Source: Afipia sp. Root123D2
GTDB lineage: Bacteria; Pseudomonadota; Alphaproteobacteria; Rhizobiales; Xanthobacteraceae
Direction of reading: 5' to 3'
DNA length: 64,000 nt
Assembly (NCBI RefSeq): GCF_001425835.1
Contig: NZ_LMDP01000001.1
Location: forward strand, 1,793,838-1,857,837
Shown here piece after piece: positions 9,397 through 17,675 of this stretch. The position numbers and the translations under genes are program-made. Under the pieces are notes generated by a model that was not told where the DNA came from, did no database searches, and was given only the letters and a program-made list of their open reading frames with translations. Position 1 is the first letter of the stretch. The number at the start of each line of letters is the position of its first letter.

Positions 9397-10659
9397 ATGC
9401 GACGGATTGTAGTCACGGGTATGGGCGCGGTTTCGCCGCTGGGTTGCGGTGTCGAGGCGAACTGGTCGCGGCTCATTGCCGGAAAATCGGGCCTGCGCTC
9501 ACTCTCGGACAACGTTGTGGGGGATCTCTCAAACAAGGTCGCCGGTGTCGTGCCCGATCTCGCCGAGGACCCCGAGGCTGGATTCGATCCCGACCGCGCC
9601 GCGCCGCGCAAGGACCAGAAGAAAATGGATCGCTTCATCCTGTTCGCCCTGATGGCGGCGGATGAAGCCATCGCGCAAGCCGGCTGGACGCCGGAAAATA
9701 CCCAAGCGCGTGAACGCACCGCGACGATCATCGGTTCGGGCATCGGCGGCTTTCCGGCCATCGCCGATTCGGTTCGCCTCGCGGACTCCCGCGGCGTTCG
9801 CCGACTTTCGCCGTTCACGGTGCCCTCGTTTCTGGTGAACCTTGCCGCCGGACAGGTTTCGATCAGGCATGGTTACAAAGGGCCGCTCGGCGCGCCGGTC
9901 ACGGCATGTGCCGCCGGCGTCCAGGCAATCGGCGATGCCGCCCGCCTGATCCGCAGCGGAGAAGCCGATGTCGCCATTGCCGGCGGTGCCGAAGCCTGCA
10001 TCGAGCGCGTCAGCCTCGGTGGTTTTGCCGCCGCCCGCGCGCTATCGAGCGGTTACAATGATACGCCTACGCGCGCCTCCCGCCCCTTCGACAAGGATCG
10101 CGACGGTTTCGTGATGGGCGAAGGCGCGGGCATCCTCGTCATCGAAGCACTGGACCATGCACTGTCGCGCGGCGCGACGCCGATAGCCGAACTGGTCGGC
10201 TACGGTACCAGCGCCGATGCCTATCATATGACCGCAGGTCCTGAAGACGGCGATGGTGCGCGGCGCGCGATTGAAGCTGCGCTCAAACAGGCCGGCGTTG
10301 CACCCGCTGACGTTCAACACCTTAACGCACACGCCACATCGACACCGGTCGGCGATCAGGGTGAGCTGGCCGCGATCAAGGCAGTGTTCGGCACCAGCGG
10401 CACTGTGGCGGTGAGTTCGACAAAATCCGCAACCGGCCATCTGCTCGGCGCAGCCGGCGGACTTGAAGCGATCTATTCCGTTCTCGCGTTGCGCGACCAG
10501 ATCGCGCCAGCGACGCTCAACCTCGACAACCCGGATGACGCGGCCGAAGGCGTCGATCTTATTCGCGGCGCGGCGCGCCCGATGAAGCTCGAACATGTGT
10601 TATCGAACGGCTTCGGCTTCGGCGGCGTCAACGCGAGCGTCCTGTTCAAGGCATGGTAA
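9397..10659 (+). CDS. fabF: Beta-ketoacyl-ACP synthase II (KAS II)
   Basis: 420 residues from ATG 9397, where MRRIVVTGMGAVSPLG matches the classical FabF N-terminus. The catalytic triad is complete: Cys in VTACAAGVQAIG near residue 170, His in NAHATSTPVGD near residue 310 and His in SATGHLLGAAGGLEA near residue 347. C-terminal NGFGFGGVNAS is also typical. It elongates acyl-ACP with malonyl-ACP. No acyl carrier protein, FabG or FabD gene lies beside it; instead it is flanked by an MFS carrier and a DUF35/thiolase pair, so it is probably an extra copy with a specialised role rather than the housekeeping FabF. Confidence 0.88.
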   Translation: MRRIVVTGMGAVSPLGCGVEANWSRLIAGKSGLRSLSDNVVGDLSNKVAGVVPDLAEDPEAGFDPDRAAPRKDQKKMDRFILFALMAADEAIAQAGWTPENTQARERTATIIGSGIGGFPAIADSVRLADSRGVRRLSPFTVPSFLVNLAAGQVSIRHGYKGPLGAPVTACAAGVQAIGDAARLIRSGEADVAIAGGAEACIERVSLGGFAAARALSSGYNDTPTRASRPFDKDRDGFVMGEGAGILVIEALDHALSRGATPIAELVGYGTSADAYHMTAGPEDGDGARRAIEAALKQAGVAPADVQHLNAHATSTPVGDQGELAAIKAVFGTSGTVAVSSTKSATGHLLGAAGGLEAIYSVLALRDQIAPATLNLDNPDDAAEGVDLIRGAARPMKLEHVLSNGFGFGGVNASVLFKAW

Positions 10660-10854
10660 CGTCGCGCACGGTCCAATACTGGTACGCACAGAGCGACTGT
10701 TCCGCACAATGGAATTGTCGGCGTGTGCTCTGCCGACATGGTTGCATTGAATTTTTCCGCTTCTCGGCGGTGTGTATCGATGAAATAATCCTTGGACGAC
10801 CGATCGGTCGCAAAAACCCTCGGCAAATTGTCGAAGCCCAAGGAAAACCAGAAC

Positions 10855-11268
10855 ATGGCAGAGCCCGCCCGCGCGCGTCCCAAACCAACGCCTGAAACCA
10901 AACATTTCTGGGACGGCACGCAAGCGGGCGAACTGCGGCTGCAGCGCTGCGACGCCTGCTCTCATGTGTACTTCCCGCCACGTCCATTCTGCCCCTCCTG
11001 CGCATCGCGCAAGGTGAGTGTGTTCCCGGCCAGCGGCAAAGCGACGCTTTACAGCTACGTGATCAACCATCGGCCCGCCGCGCCAGGCTTTACTCCGCCT
11101 TACGCCATCGCCGTGGTCGAACTCGCGGAAGGCCCGCGGATGATGACCAACATCATTGATTGTCCGCAGACACCGGAGGCGCTCGAACTCGATATGAAAC
11201 TCGAAGTCGCGTTCGAGAAGGTCGACGACAAGCTCACCCTTCCCAAGTTCCGCCCGGTGAAGGGATAA
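10855..11268 (+). CDS. DUF35 OB-fold / zinc-ribbon protein, partner of the next thiolase
   Basis: 137 residues from ATG 10855. The N-terminal rubredoxin-like zinc ribbon is visible as RCDACSHVYFPPRPFCPSC, two CxxC pairs at residues 33-52, followed by an OB-fold with LYSYVINHRP and PYAIAVVEL. In characterised cases these proteins bind a thiolase-like partner and act as its acyl-CoA-binding subunit (for example the Ltp2 retro-aldolase complex of steroid degradation). Here the thiolase-like gene starts six bases after the stop, which strongly suggests such a complex. The substrate is not determined. Confidence 0.85.
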   Translation: MAEPARARPKPTPETKHFWDGTQAGELRLQRCDACSHVYFPPRPFCPSCASRKVSVFPASGKATLYSYVINHRPAAPGFTPPYAIAVVELAEGPRMMTNIIDCPQTPEALELDMKLEVAFEKVDDKLTLPKFRPVKG

Positions 11269-11273
11269 GCATC

Positions 11274-12413
11274 ATGCGCAGGAATCAGGTCGCGGTCGTC
11301 GGTGCCGCGGAAACCACCAAGCTCGGCGTCATTCCCGACGTGTCGCAGATCCAGCTTCACGCAGACGCGGCGCTGAACGCCATCGCCGATGCCGGTCTCA
11401 AACTGTCGGACATCGACGGCATTGCTACCGCGGTGGAAACACCGCAGCAGATCGCTCATTATCTCGGCATCACCCCGACATGGGTGGACGGCACCTCAGT
11501 CGGTGGCTGCTCCTTCATGCTGCATGTCCGCCACGCAGCGGCGGCGATCGAGGCCGGACTGTGCAAGACCGTTCTCATCACCCACGCCGAGAGCGGCAAA
11601 TCGATGATCGGCAAGTTGCCGCGATCGATCCCCGCCGACAGCCTGCAGGGCCAGTTCGAGGCGCCGTTCGGCGTCTACGGACCGCCGAGCATGTTTCCGA
11701 TTCCTGTGCTGCGATACATGAAGACACATGGCATCACCCATGAGCAGATCGCCATGGTGTCTGTGGTGCAGCGCGAGTGGGCAGCGAAGAATCCCCGCGC
11801 GACCATGAAAGACCCGATCACGGTCGACGACGTGCTGAATTCGCGCATGATCGCCTACCCGTTCCGCATTCTGCAGTGTTGCCTCGTCACCGACGGCGGC
11901 GGCGCGCTGATCCTGACCAGCGCCGACCGCGCCAAGGATTTTCCGAACAAGCCGGTCTACATCCTCGGTACCGGCGAGAGTGTCGAGACGCCGATGGTCA
12001 GCCAGATGGAAACCTTCAACTCGTCGCGCGCGTTCAAGGTCGCCGGCCCCACCGCCTTCCGCGAAGCCGGCATCGCCCACAAGGACGTCGATCATCTGAT
12101 GATCTACGACGCCTTCGCGCATCTTCCGTTGTTCGGGCTCGGCGATCTTGGCTTCATGCCGCATGAGGAAACCGGCAAGTTCATCGCCGACCGCAACACC
12201 GCAATCGGCGGCAAGCTACCGATGAACACCAACGGCGGCGGCCTCAGCTATATGCATTCGGGCATGTACGGCATGTACGCCCTGCAAGAGAGCGTGCGGC
12301 AGATGCGCGGCATCGCGCCCGCGCAGGTACCGGGCGCGAAAATTTCGGTGTGTCACGGTGTCGGCGGCATGTTCGCCGCCTCGGGCACGATCATCTTCAC
12401 CAACGAGCGCTAA
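11274..12413 (+). CDS. Thiolase-like protein (SCP-x / lipid-transfer type)
   Basis: 379 residues from ATG 11274; the longer reading overlaps the DUF35 gene. It carries a Cys in SVGGCSFMLHVRHAAAAI near residue 80 and the C-terminal CHGVGGMFAASG, in place of the CxGGGxG of true thiolases, which places it with the SCP-x/Ltp-type thiolases and aldolases. The HxNGGGLSYMHSG-like stretch (MNTNGGGLSYMHSGMYG near residue 320) is characteristic of this group. Together with the adjacent DUF35 protein it probably cleaves or forms a C-C bond in a branched or polyketide-like acyl-CoA. Confidence 0.82.
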   Translation: MRRNQVAVVGAAETTKLGVIPDVSQIQLHADAALNAIADAGLKLSDIDGIATAVETPQQIAHYLGITPTWVDGTSVGGCSFMLHVRHAAAAIEAGLCKTVLITHAESGKSMIGKLPRSIPADSLQGQFEAPFGVYGPPSMFPIPVLRYMKTHGITHEQIAMVSVVQREWAAKNPRATMKDPITVDDVLNSRMIAYPFRILQCCLVTDGGGALILTSADRAKDFPNKPVYILGTGESVETPMVSQMETFNSSRAFKVAGPTAFREAGIAHKDVDHLMIYDAFAHLPLFGLGDLGFMPHEETGKFIADRNTAIGGKLPMNTNGGGLSYMHSGMYGMYALQESVRQMRGIAPAQVPGAKISVCHGVGGMFAASGTIIFTNER

Positions 12414-12446
12414 GGCCAGCGTCATCCAGAAAACGGAGATAACAAC

Positions 12447-13367
12447 ATGAGTGACAGCAAGATGCTTGCCGACAAGGTGATCGTGGTGACCGGCGCAGGC
12501 CGCGGCATCGGCCGTGAAATCGCCCTGCTCGCGGCGGCCGAAGGCGCCAAGGTCGTGGTCAACGATCCGGGCGGCGCGGCCGACGGCTCGGGGAACAATG
12601 CTGCTCCGGCCGAAGAAGTGGTCGAGGAAATCCGCAAACGCGGCGGCACAGCGGTCGCCAATTTCGAAACGGTCGCGGAAGCTGTTCCCGCGAGCAAGAT
12701 CATCAAGCAGGCGGTCGATTCCTTCGGCAAGCTCGATGGTGTCGTCAACAACGCCGGCATCCTGCGTGATGCAATCTTCCATCGCATGAGCGTGGATGCG
12801 TTCGAGTCCGTCATCAAGGTTCACTTGATGGGCTCATTCTATACGTCGCACGCAGCCGCACGTATTTTCCGCGAGCAGGAGAGCGGCGCGTTCGTCCATT
12901 TCACCTCGACGTCGGGCCTGATCGGCAATTTCGGGCAGGCCAACTACGCCGCTGCCAAGCTCGGTATCGTCGGCCTGTCAAAGTCGATCGCGCTCGACAT
13001 GAGCCGGTTCAACGTTCGCTCGAATTGCGTGTCGCCGTTCGCATGGAGCCGCCTGATCGGCACCATCCCCACCGAGACCGAGGAAGAGAAGGCGCGCGTC
13101 GCCCGTATGCAGCAGATGGGGCCCGAGAAGATCGCGCCGCTATCGGCGTTCCTGCTCAGCGACGCCGCCAAGGACGTCACCGGCCAGATTTTCGCGGTGC
13201 GGATGAACGAGATTTTCCTGATGAGCCAGTCTCGTCCGCTGCGTTCGATCCATCGCGCCGAGGGCTGGTCTCTCCAGACGCTGGCCGATCATGGCATGCC
13301 GGCACTGAAGCCGTCGTTCTACAAGCTCGACCGATCCGCCGACATCTTCTCCTGGGATGCGATCTGA
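12447..13367 (+). CDS. SDR-family oxidoreductase, MFE-2-type 3-hydroxyacyl-CoA dehydrogenase-like
   Basis: 306 residues; GGAG lies nine bases upstream of ATG 12447. The NAD(P) motif TGAGRGIGREIALLAA is at residues 12-27; NNAGI at about 103; catalytic Ser in TSTSGLIG and the YxxxK pair in NYAAAKLGI near residue 168. The N-terminal layout, with an insertion rich in Gly/Asn after VVNDPGG, matches the dehydrogenase part of peroxisomal multifunctional enzyme type 2 and its bacterial homologues that oxidise 3-hydroxyacyl-CoA. It follows the thiolase-like gene in the same direction after 33 bp, consistent with one beta-oxidation operon. Confidence 0.85.
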   Translation: MSDSKMLADKVIVVTGAGRGIGREIALLAAAEGAKVVVNDPGGAADGSGNNAAPAEEVVEEIRKRGGTAVANFETVAEAVPASKIIKQAVDSFGKLDGVVNNAGILRDAIFHRMSVDAFESVIKVHLMGSFYTSHAAARIFREQESGAFVHFTSTSGLIGNFGQANYAAAKLGIVGLSKSIALDMSRFNVRSNCVSPFAWSRLIGTIPTETEEEKARVARMQQMGPEKIAPLSAFLLSDAAKDVTGQIFAVRMNEIFLMSQSRPLRSIHRAEGWSLQTLADHGMPALKPSFYKLDRSADIFSWDAI

Positions 13368-13380
13368 GATCACATCTTGT

Positions 13381-13433
13381 TTCCTCGCATGAAGCAAAGT
13401 CTGCTTTAACGGATCGCGCGCTCATGCGAGGAA
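13381..13433. repeat. Perfect 12-bp inverted repeat between SDR and aminotransferase genes
   Basis: TTCCTCGCATGA at 13381-13392 is mirrored exactly by TCATGCGAGGAA at 13422-13433, with a smaller AAGCA/TGCTT pair within the spacer. The RNA would form a long imperfect hairpin ending 24 bp before the aminotransferase ATG. It could be an operator, an attenuator or a terminator between the two genes; there is no following T run. Confidence 0.6.
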
Positions 13434-13457
13434 GACGGATCGCAGGGAGAATAAATC

Positions 13458-14645
13458 ATGGTGGTACGCGCGGGACGTGAATTTCTGGCCATTCCCGGCC
13501 CGACCACCATGCCTGACGAAGTGCTGCGGGCCATGCACCGGCCTGCCGCCGATATCTACGGCCCTGAACTCATTGCTCTGACTGACAGCCTGCTCGCCGA
13601 TCTCAGCCGCCTGTTCCGCACCAAGGGTCGCTCCTACATCTATATCGCCAACGGCCATGGCGCGTGGGAAGCCGCGCTGACCAATGTGCTGTCACGCGGC
13701 GACAAGATACTTGTGCTGGAGAGCGGACGCTTCGCGATCGGCTGGGGCGATGCTGCAGCCGAACTCGGCGTCGAGGTCGAAATCCTCAAGGGCGACTGGC
13801 GTCGCGCAGTTCGCCCGGCAGAAGTCGAAGCGCGGCTGCGCGCCGATACCGAACGCCGGATCAAGGCCGTGCTGACGGTGCAGATCGATACTGCCGCCGG
13901 CGTCGCCAACGACATCGAAGCCATCGGCAAGGCGATCAGAGCTGCCAATCACGACGCGCTCTATATGGTCGACACCGTGGCGTCGCTTGCCTGCGTTCCG
14001 TTCGAAATGGACGAATGGGGTGTCGATGTCGCGATGTCAGCCTCGCAAAAAGGTTTGATGACGCCTCCCGGCCTCGGCTTCGTCGCGGTCGGCGACCGCG
14101 CGCGGAAAGCTCACGCCACGGCCAATCTGAAGACACCTTACTGGGACTGGACCGCACGCGAGGGCGAGGAACATTACCGCAAATACGCGGGTACACCGCC
14201 GGTCCACCTGATGTATGCGCTTCGCGCCGCGCTCGACATGATCTTTGAGGAAGGACTCGAGAACGCTCACACGCGTCATCGTCTCCTTGCCGAGGCGGTG
14301 CGCCACGCAGCGTCAGCATGGGCAGACAAAGGTGCGCTTGCCTTCAACGTCACCGAGCCCGGTGAACGCTCGAATACAGTCACCACGGTCCTCGTCGACG
14401 GCGACGGGGTTGCTGCGCGACTGCAGGACTACTGCAAATCGAAGTGCGGCGTCGTGCTCGGCACCGGCATCGGCGCACTGTCCGGCAAAGCGTTCCGGAT
14501 TGCGCATATGGGCCACGTCAACGCGCCGATGGTGCTCGGTACCCTTGGCGTGATCGAGGTTGGCCTCAATGCACTGAAAATCCCGCACGGCACCGGCGGC
14601 GTTCAGGCAGCGACAAAGTATCTCGGCGATAACGTTCCGGCGTAA
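13458..14645 (+). CDS. PLP aminotransferase, alanine/serine-glyoxylate family
   Basis: 395 residues, class-V fold. The opening FLAIPGPTTMPDEVLRAM is the typical start of alanine-glyoxylate and serine-glyoxylate aminotransferases. The PLP Lys is in SASQKGLMTPPGLGF near residue 200, and the Asp that binds the pyridine N is in MVDTVASLACV near residue 173. A GGGAG lies nine bases before the ATG. It converges on the acyl-CoA ligase with a six-base gap. Amino donor and acceptor cannot be told from the sequence, and its place among beta-oxidation genes gives little help. Confidence 0.85.
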   Translation: MVVRAGREFLAIPGPTTMPDEVLRAMHRPAADIYGPELIALTDSLLADLSRLFRTKGRSYIYIANGHGAWEAALTNVLSRGDKILVLESGRFAIGWGDAAAELGVEVEILKGDWRRAVRPAEVEARLRADTERRIKAVLTVQIDTAAGVANDIEAIGKAIRAANHDALYMVDTVASLACVPFEMDEWGVDVAMSASQKGLMTPPGLGFVAVGDRARKAHATANLKTPYWDWTAREGEEHYRKYAGTPPVHLMYALRAALDMIFEEGLENAHTRHRLLAEAVRHAASAWADKGALAFNVTEPGERSNTVTTVLVDGDGVAARLQDYCKSKCGVVLGTGIGALSGKAFRIAHMGHVNAPMVLGTLGVIEVGLNALKIPHGTGGVQAATKYLGDNVPA

Positions 14646-14651
14646 GCGTCC

Positions 14652-16202
14652 CTATATCCGCCGTCCCGCTGCGGCCCAGAATGGGTCGCGCAGGCGGCGT
14701 TTGAATATCTTGCCGGAATCCTCACGAGGAAGACCGCTCTGGATTTCGATACGCTTCGGCACCTTGTAGTCGGCCAGCGCGGCCTTGAGCTCGGAACGAA
14801 TCGTCGTGGCATCAAGGTTGACGCCCGGCTGCGGCTCAACCACAGCCATCAAGGATTCTCCAAACTCCTCATCGGGAATGCCGAACACCGCGCAATCCTG
14901 CACGCCGGGCACGCCATGCAGGACGGCTTCGATCTCGGCAGGATAAATGTTGACGCCACCGGAAATCACCATGTCCCGCTTGCGATCGCAGATGAAAACA
15001 TAGCCGTCCTCGTCGATGAAACCGACATCACCGCTGGTGATGAATCCATCGCGGTCGATCTCGGCACGCTTCTCCGGCTTGTTGTGATAGGTGAAATCGG
15101 GATTACCGCCGATCCGCGTGTAAATCTCGCCGATCTCACCCTGCGGGAGAATGGCTCCATCCTCGCCGAGAAAACGGATTTCGGCGCCGGGAGCGATCTT
15201 GCCGACGGTACCTGGCTTGCTTAGCGCATCTTCCGATCTGGCGAACGTGATGGCACCGGATTCGGTGCTGCCATAGAATTCATAGATCACCGGCCCCCAC
15301 CATTCGATCATCGCCCGCTTCACCTCCGCCGGGCACGGAGCCGCAGCATGGATAATATGCTTGAGCGACGAAACATCGTATTGGCGGCGCACGTTCTCAG
15401 GCAGTTTGAGCAGCCGCGTGAACATCGTCGGCACCATGAATGCATTCTCGATCTTCTCGTCCTGCACGATCCGCAGAAACTCTTCGGCATCGAACCGCGG
15501 CATCAGAATCAGCACATCGCCAGCACGGCCCGCGCGGATTCCAAAGGAGTTTGGCGCCGAGTGATAAAGTGGCCCCGGCAGCGACGCGCGCACACCGGGC
15601 GTGACGCCGTAGATTCGCGCCCGCATTTCTTCCGAATGAGCTACCTGCTCGGGTGTCGGCGCGAAGCGCTTCACTCCCTTCGGTTGGCCGGTGGTGCCCG
15701 AGGTGTAGATCATGTTCTGGGGCTGCGGCACCGCAGGCCCATTGTAGGACACCTGTCGTGCCAGCCATGTCTCGAAATCGACGGCATTCTCCGGCGTGCG
15801 GCACAATGCGGGATCAATCCTGTAAGCTGCGACCACCTCCGGTGGCGGCACATCGCTCAGAACAGTGATCCCGGCCGGGACCGCATCGCGCACCTGGTTC
15901 AGCATGTCGTTATGGCCGATCAGAACGGCGGTGCCGGAGTCCTTGAGAACATAATTGATCTCTTCGGGCTTGAAATGCCAATTGACCGGGACCGCATAGG
16001 CGCCGAGCGTCATGACAGCATAGACGGCTTCCAGAAACGTGATGTCGTTGCGCATGAGGATGCAGACACTATCGCCTGGCCGCACGCCGAGCTGATGTAA
16101 TCCACCGGCTATCAGCCGCGCACGATTGGCAACGTCCTCTCGCTCCCTGCGACGGTTCCCACTGACGATTCCCGTAGAAAGAGCCTTCTCCGGACCTGCC
16201 AT
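14652..16202 (-). CDS. Acyl-CoA synthetase (AMP-forming)
   Basis: Activates a carboxylic acid to its CoA thioester using ATP. 516 residues from ATG 16202, preferred over ATG 16229 because AGGGA lies about eight bases upstream of it. Motifs: the P-loop-like YTSGTTGQPKGVKR near residue 165, the YGSTESG segment near residue 310, the ATP-binding GDVGFIDEDGYVFICDRKRD near residue 395 and the C-terminal catalytic Lys in REDSGKIFKR near residue 500. The chain length or aromatic nature of its substrate is unclear. It is divergent from the TauE-like gene and is probably the entry step for the acyl-CoA pathway encoded to its left. Confidence 0.9.
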   Translation of the reverse strand: MAGPEKALSTGIVSGNRRREREDVANRARLIAGGLHQLGVRPGDSVCILMRNDITFLEAVYAVMTLGAYAVPVNWHFKPEEINYVLKDSGTAVLIGHNDMLNQVRDAVPAGITVLSDVPPPEVVAAYRIDPALCRTPENAVDFETWLARQVSYNGPAVPQPQNMIYTSGTTGQPKGVKRFAPTPEQVAHSEEMRARIYGVTPGVRASLPGPLYHSAPNSFGIRAGRAGDVLILMPRFDAEEFLRIVQDEKIENAFMVPTMFTRLLKLPENVRRQYDVSSLKHIIHAAAPCPAEVKRAMIEWWGPVIYEFYGSTESGAITFARSEDALSKPGTVGKIAPGAEIRFLGEDGAILPQGEIGEIYTRIGGNPDFTYHNKPEKRAEIDRDGFITSGDVGFIDEDGYVFICDRKRDMVISGGVNIYPAEIEAVLHGVPGVQDCAVFGIPDEEFGESLMAVVEPQPGVNLDATTIRSELKAALADYKVPKRIEIQSGLPREDSGKIFKRRLRDPFWAAAGRRI

Positions 16203-16267
16203 GAATTCATTCCCTTGGCGTGCCTCCATCTTAGAAGCGTTCTGAGAGTTGCGGAGGCTCCCACGGC

Positions 16268-17068
16268 ATGAGCCTATACAATCCAGAGATTCGTTCCGCC
16301 ACCTGCAAAAATTCGGGCCTGCCCCGCATGATGACCGACCCGCTGTTCTATGCCGTTGCCATTCCGGCAGTCATCGGTCTCGGCCTGTCGAAAGGCGGGT
16401 TCACGGGACTTGGCGCGGTCGCAACCCCACTGGTTGCGCTTTATTTGCCGCCGCTCGAGGCTGCCGCGCTGCTGCTTCCTATTCTCATGTGTCAGGATTT
16501 GATCGCGGTCTATTTCTATCGGCGCGACTGGGATGCCTGGAACCTGAAAGTACTGTTACCGGGTGCCCTGATCGGAATCGTTTTCGGCGGCCTGATGGCC
16601 TCCCATGTCTCGGATGATGCAGTTCGCATCATTGCCGGCGGCATCGGGCTCGCGTTCGTCGCCCATGCGTGGCTCAGCCGCGCCAATGTCAAGCTCCACA
16701 ACGCCACCGCGCTCGGCGGCTTCATCTGGGGCAGCATCTCCGGCTTCACCTCATTCGTGATTCAGGGCGGCGGTCCTGCGTTTCAAGCCCACACCTTGCC
16801 GCAACGGATGCCCAAGCTGACATTCGTCGGAACATCGACACTGTTCTTCTGCGCCGTGAACGCGATGAAGGTGCCGCCCTACTTCATGCTGAACCAGTTC
16901 TCATGGGCGAATTTTTCGACATCGCTCGTCCTGTTGCCGCTGGCGGTGGTGGCGAACTTTGCCGGCTTCTGGCTTGTCAGCCGCACGCCGACTATTTTGT
17001 TTTATCGGATCGCCTACGCGCTCCTGCTGGTGATTTCTCTCGGCTTGTTGTGGCAGGGCCTGACGTGA
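16268..17068 (+). CDS. TauE/SafE-family membrane permease
   Basis: 266 residues with about eight hydrophobic segments; the GLGLSKGGFTGLGAVATPL segment near residue 38 is the family's N-terminal signature, and a second half repeats the pattern. ATG 16268 has GGAGG ten bases upstream; a shorter start at 16328 (MMTDPL) would begin at the usual family N-terminus but lacks a clear ribosome site. Family members export sulfite, sulfoacetate or other organic anions. The substrate here is unknown. The gene overlaps no neighbour and converges on the Lrp gene with ten bases between stops. Confidence 0.85.
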   Translation: MSLYNPEIRSATCKNSGLPRMMTDPLFYAVAIPAVIGLGLSKGGFTGLGAVATPLVALYLPPLEAAALLLPILMCQDLIAVYFYRRDWDAWNLKVLLPGALIGIVFGGLMASHVSDDAVRIIAGGIGLAFVAHAWLSRANVKLHNATALGGFIWGSISGFTSFVIQGGGPAFQAHTLPQRMPKLTFVGTSTLFFCAVNAMKVPPYFMLNQFSWANFSTSLVLLPLAVVANFAGFWLVSRTPTILFYRIAYALLLVISLGLLWQGLT

Positions 17069-17078
17069 ATCACGTCCC

Positions 17079-17540
17079 TCAAACTGGAAGCGCGATCGAA
17101 TATTTGACCTGACTGAGCGCAAAGCTCGACTCGATCGACGCGATACCGTCGAGCCGCGTCAGCTTGGTTTTGAGGAAAGCTTCATAGGATGGCAGGTCAG
17201 CAGCGACCACACGCAACAGATAATCGCGATTTCCGGTCATGAGATAACATTCCAGCACTTCCTTCCATTTCGAGATCGCCTTGGCGAAGCGATCGAGATC
17301 CTCCTCCTTCTGGCGCGCGAGCTTGATCGAGATGAAAACGCTGACCGGAAGTCCAACGGCCTTCTGATCGACCATCGCGATGTAGCGCGAGATCACGCCG
17401 CGCTCCTCGAGCAGCTTGACCCGACGATGGCAGGGAGACACCGACAGACCGACCTGATCGGCAAGTTCCTGCATGGTCAGGCGGCTGTCGCCCTGCAGCA
17501 AAGTCAGGATTTTACGGTCGATGGCGTCGAGATCCGTCAT
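17079..17540 (-). CDS. Lrp/AsnC-family transcriptional regulator
   Basis: 153 residues. The N-terminal helix-turn-helix is typical: LDAIDRKILTLLQGDSRLTM, then ELADQVGLSVSPCHRRVKLLE, residues 4-45. The C-terminal RAM (effector-binding) domain includes LMTGNRDYLLRVVAADLPSYE. It is divergent from the pyruvate-dehydrogenase-E1-like gene with a 135-bp gap that holds an inverted repeat, so it probably controls that gene in response to an amino acid, as is common for Lrp paralogues next to ketoacid or amino-acid catabolic enzymes. Confidence 0.9.
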   Translation of the reverse strand: MTDLDAIDRKILTLLQGDSRLTMQELADQVGLSVSPCHRRVKLLEERGVISRYIAMVDQKAVGLPVSVFISIKLARQKEEDLDRFAKAISKWKEVLECYLMTGNRDYLLRVVAADLPSYEAFLKTKLTRLDGIASIESSFALSQVKYSIALPV

Positions 17541-17549
17541 TGGTATGAA

Positions 17550-17577
17550 ATCCTATTAATTCATCAGATTATAGGAT
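17550..17577. promoter_or_regulatory. Candidate Lrp-type operator
   Basis: ATCCTAT at 17550-17556 is mirrored by ATAGGAT at 17571-17577 with a 14-bp AT-rich spacer. It starts 9 bp upstream of the Lrp-family start codon and lies about 100 bp before the divergent E1-like gene. Spacing and AT-richness fit Lrp/AsnC binding sites, which wrap DNA through several such half sites. Confidence 0.5.
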
Positions 17578-17675
17578 CATATCCCAATTAATGACCATCC
17601 GTCGATAATGTTTGGGAACTTTCGGCGAAGCTGCATTGTTAGCATTCTGGACGAGTCATCAGCCGGTGCCGCGCC

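Noticed and set aside
16268-17068. Linking the TauE-like protein and aminotransferase to taurine or sulfonate breakdown
   Set aside because: No sulfonate-specific enzyme (Tpa, Xsc, sulfoacetaldehyde genes) is nearby, so the association is not supported.
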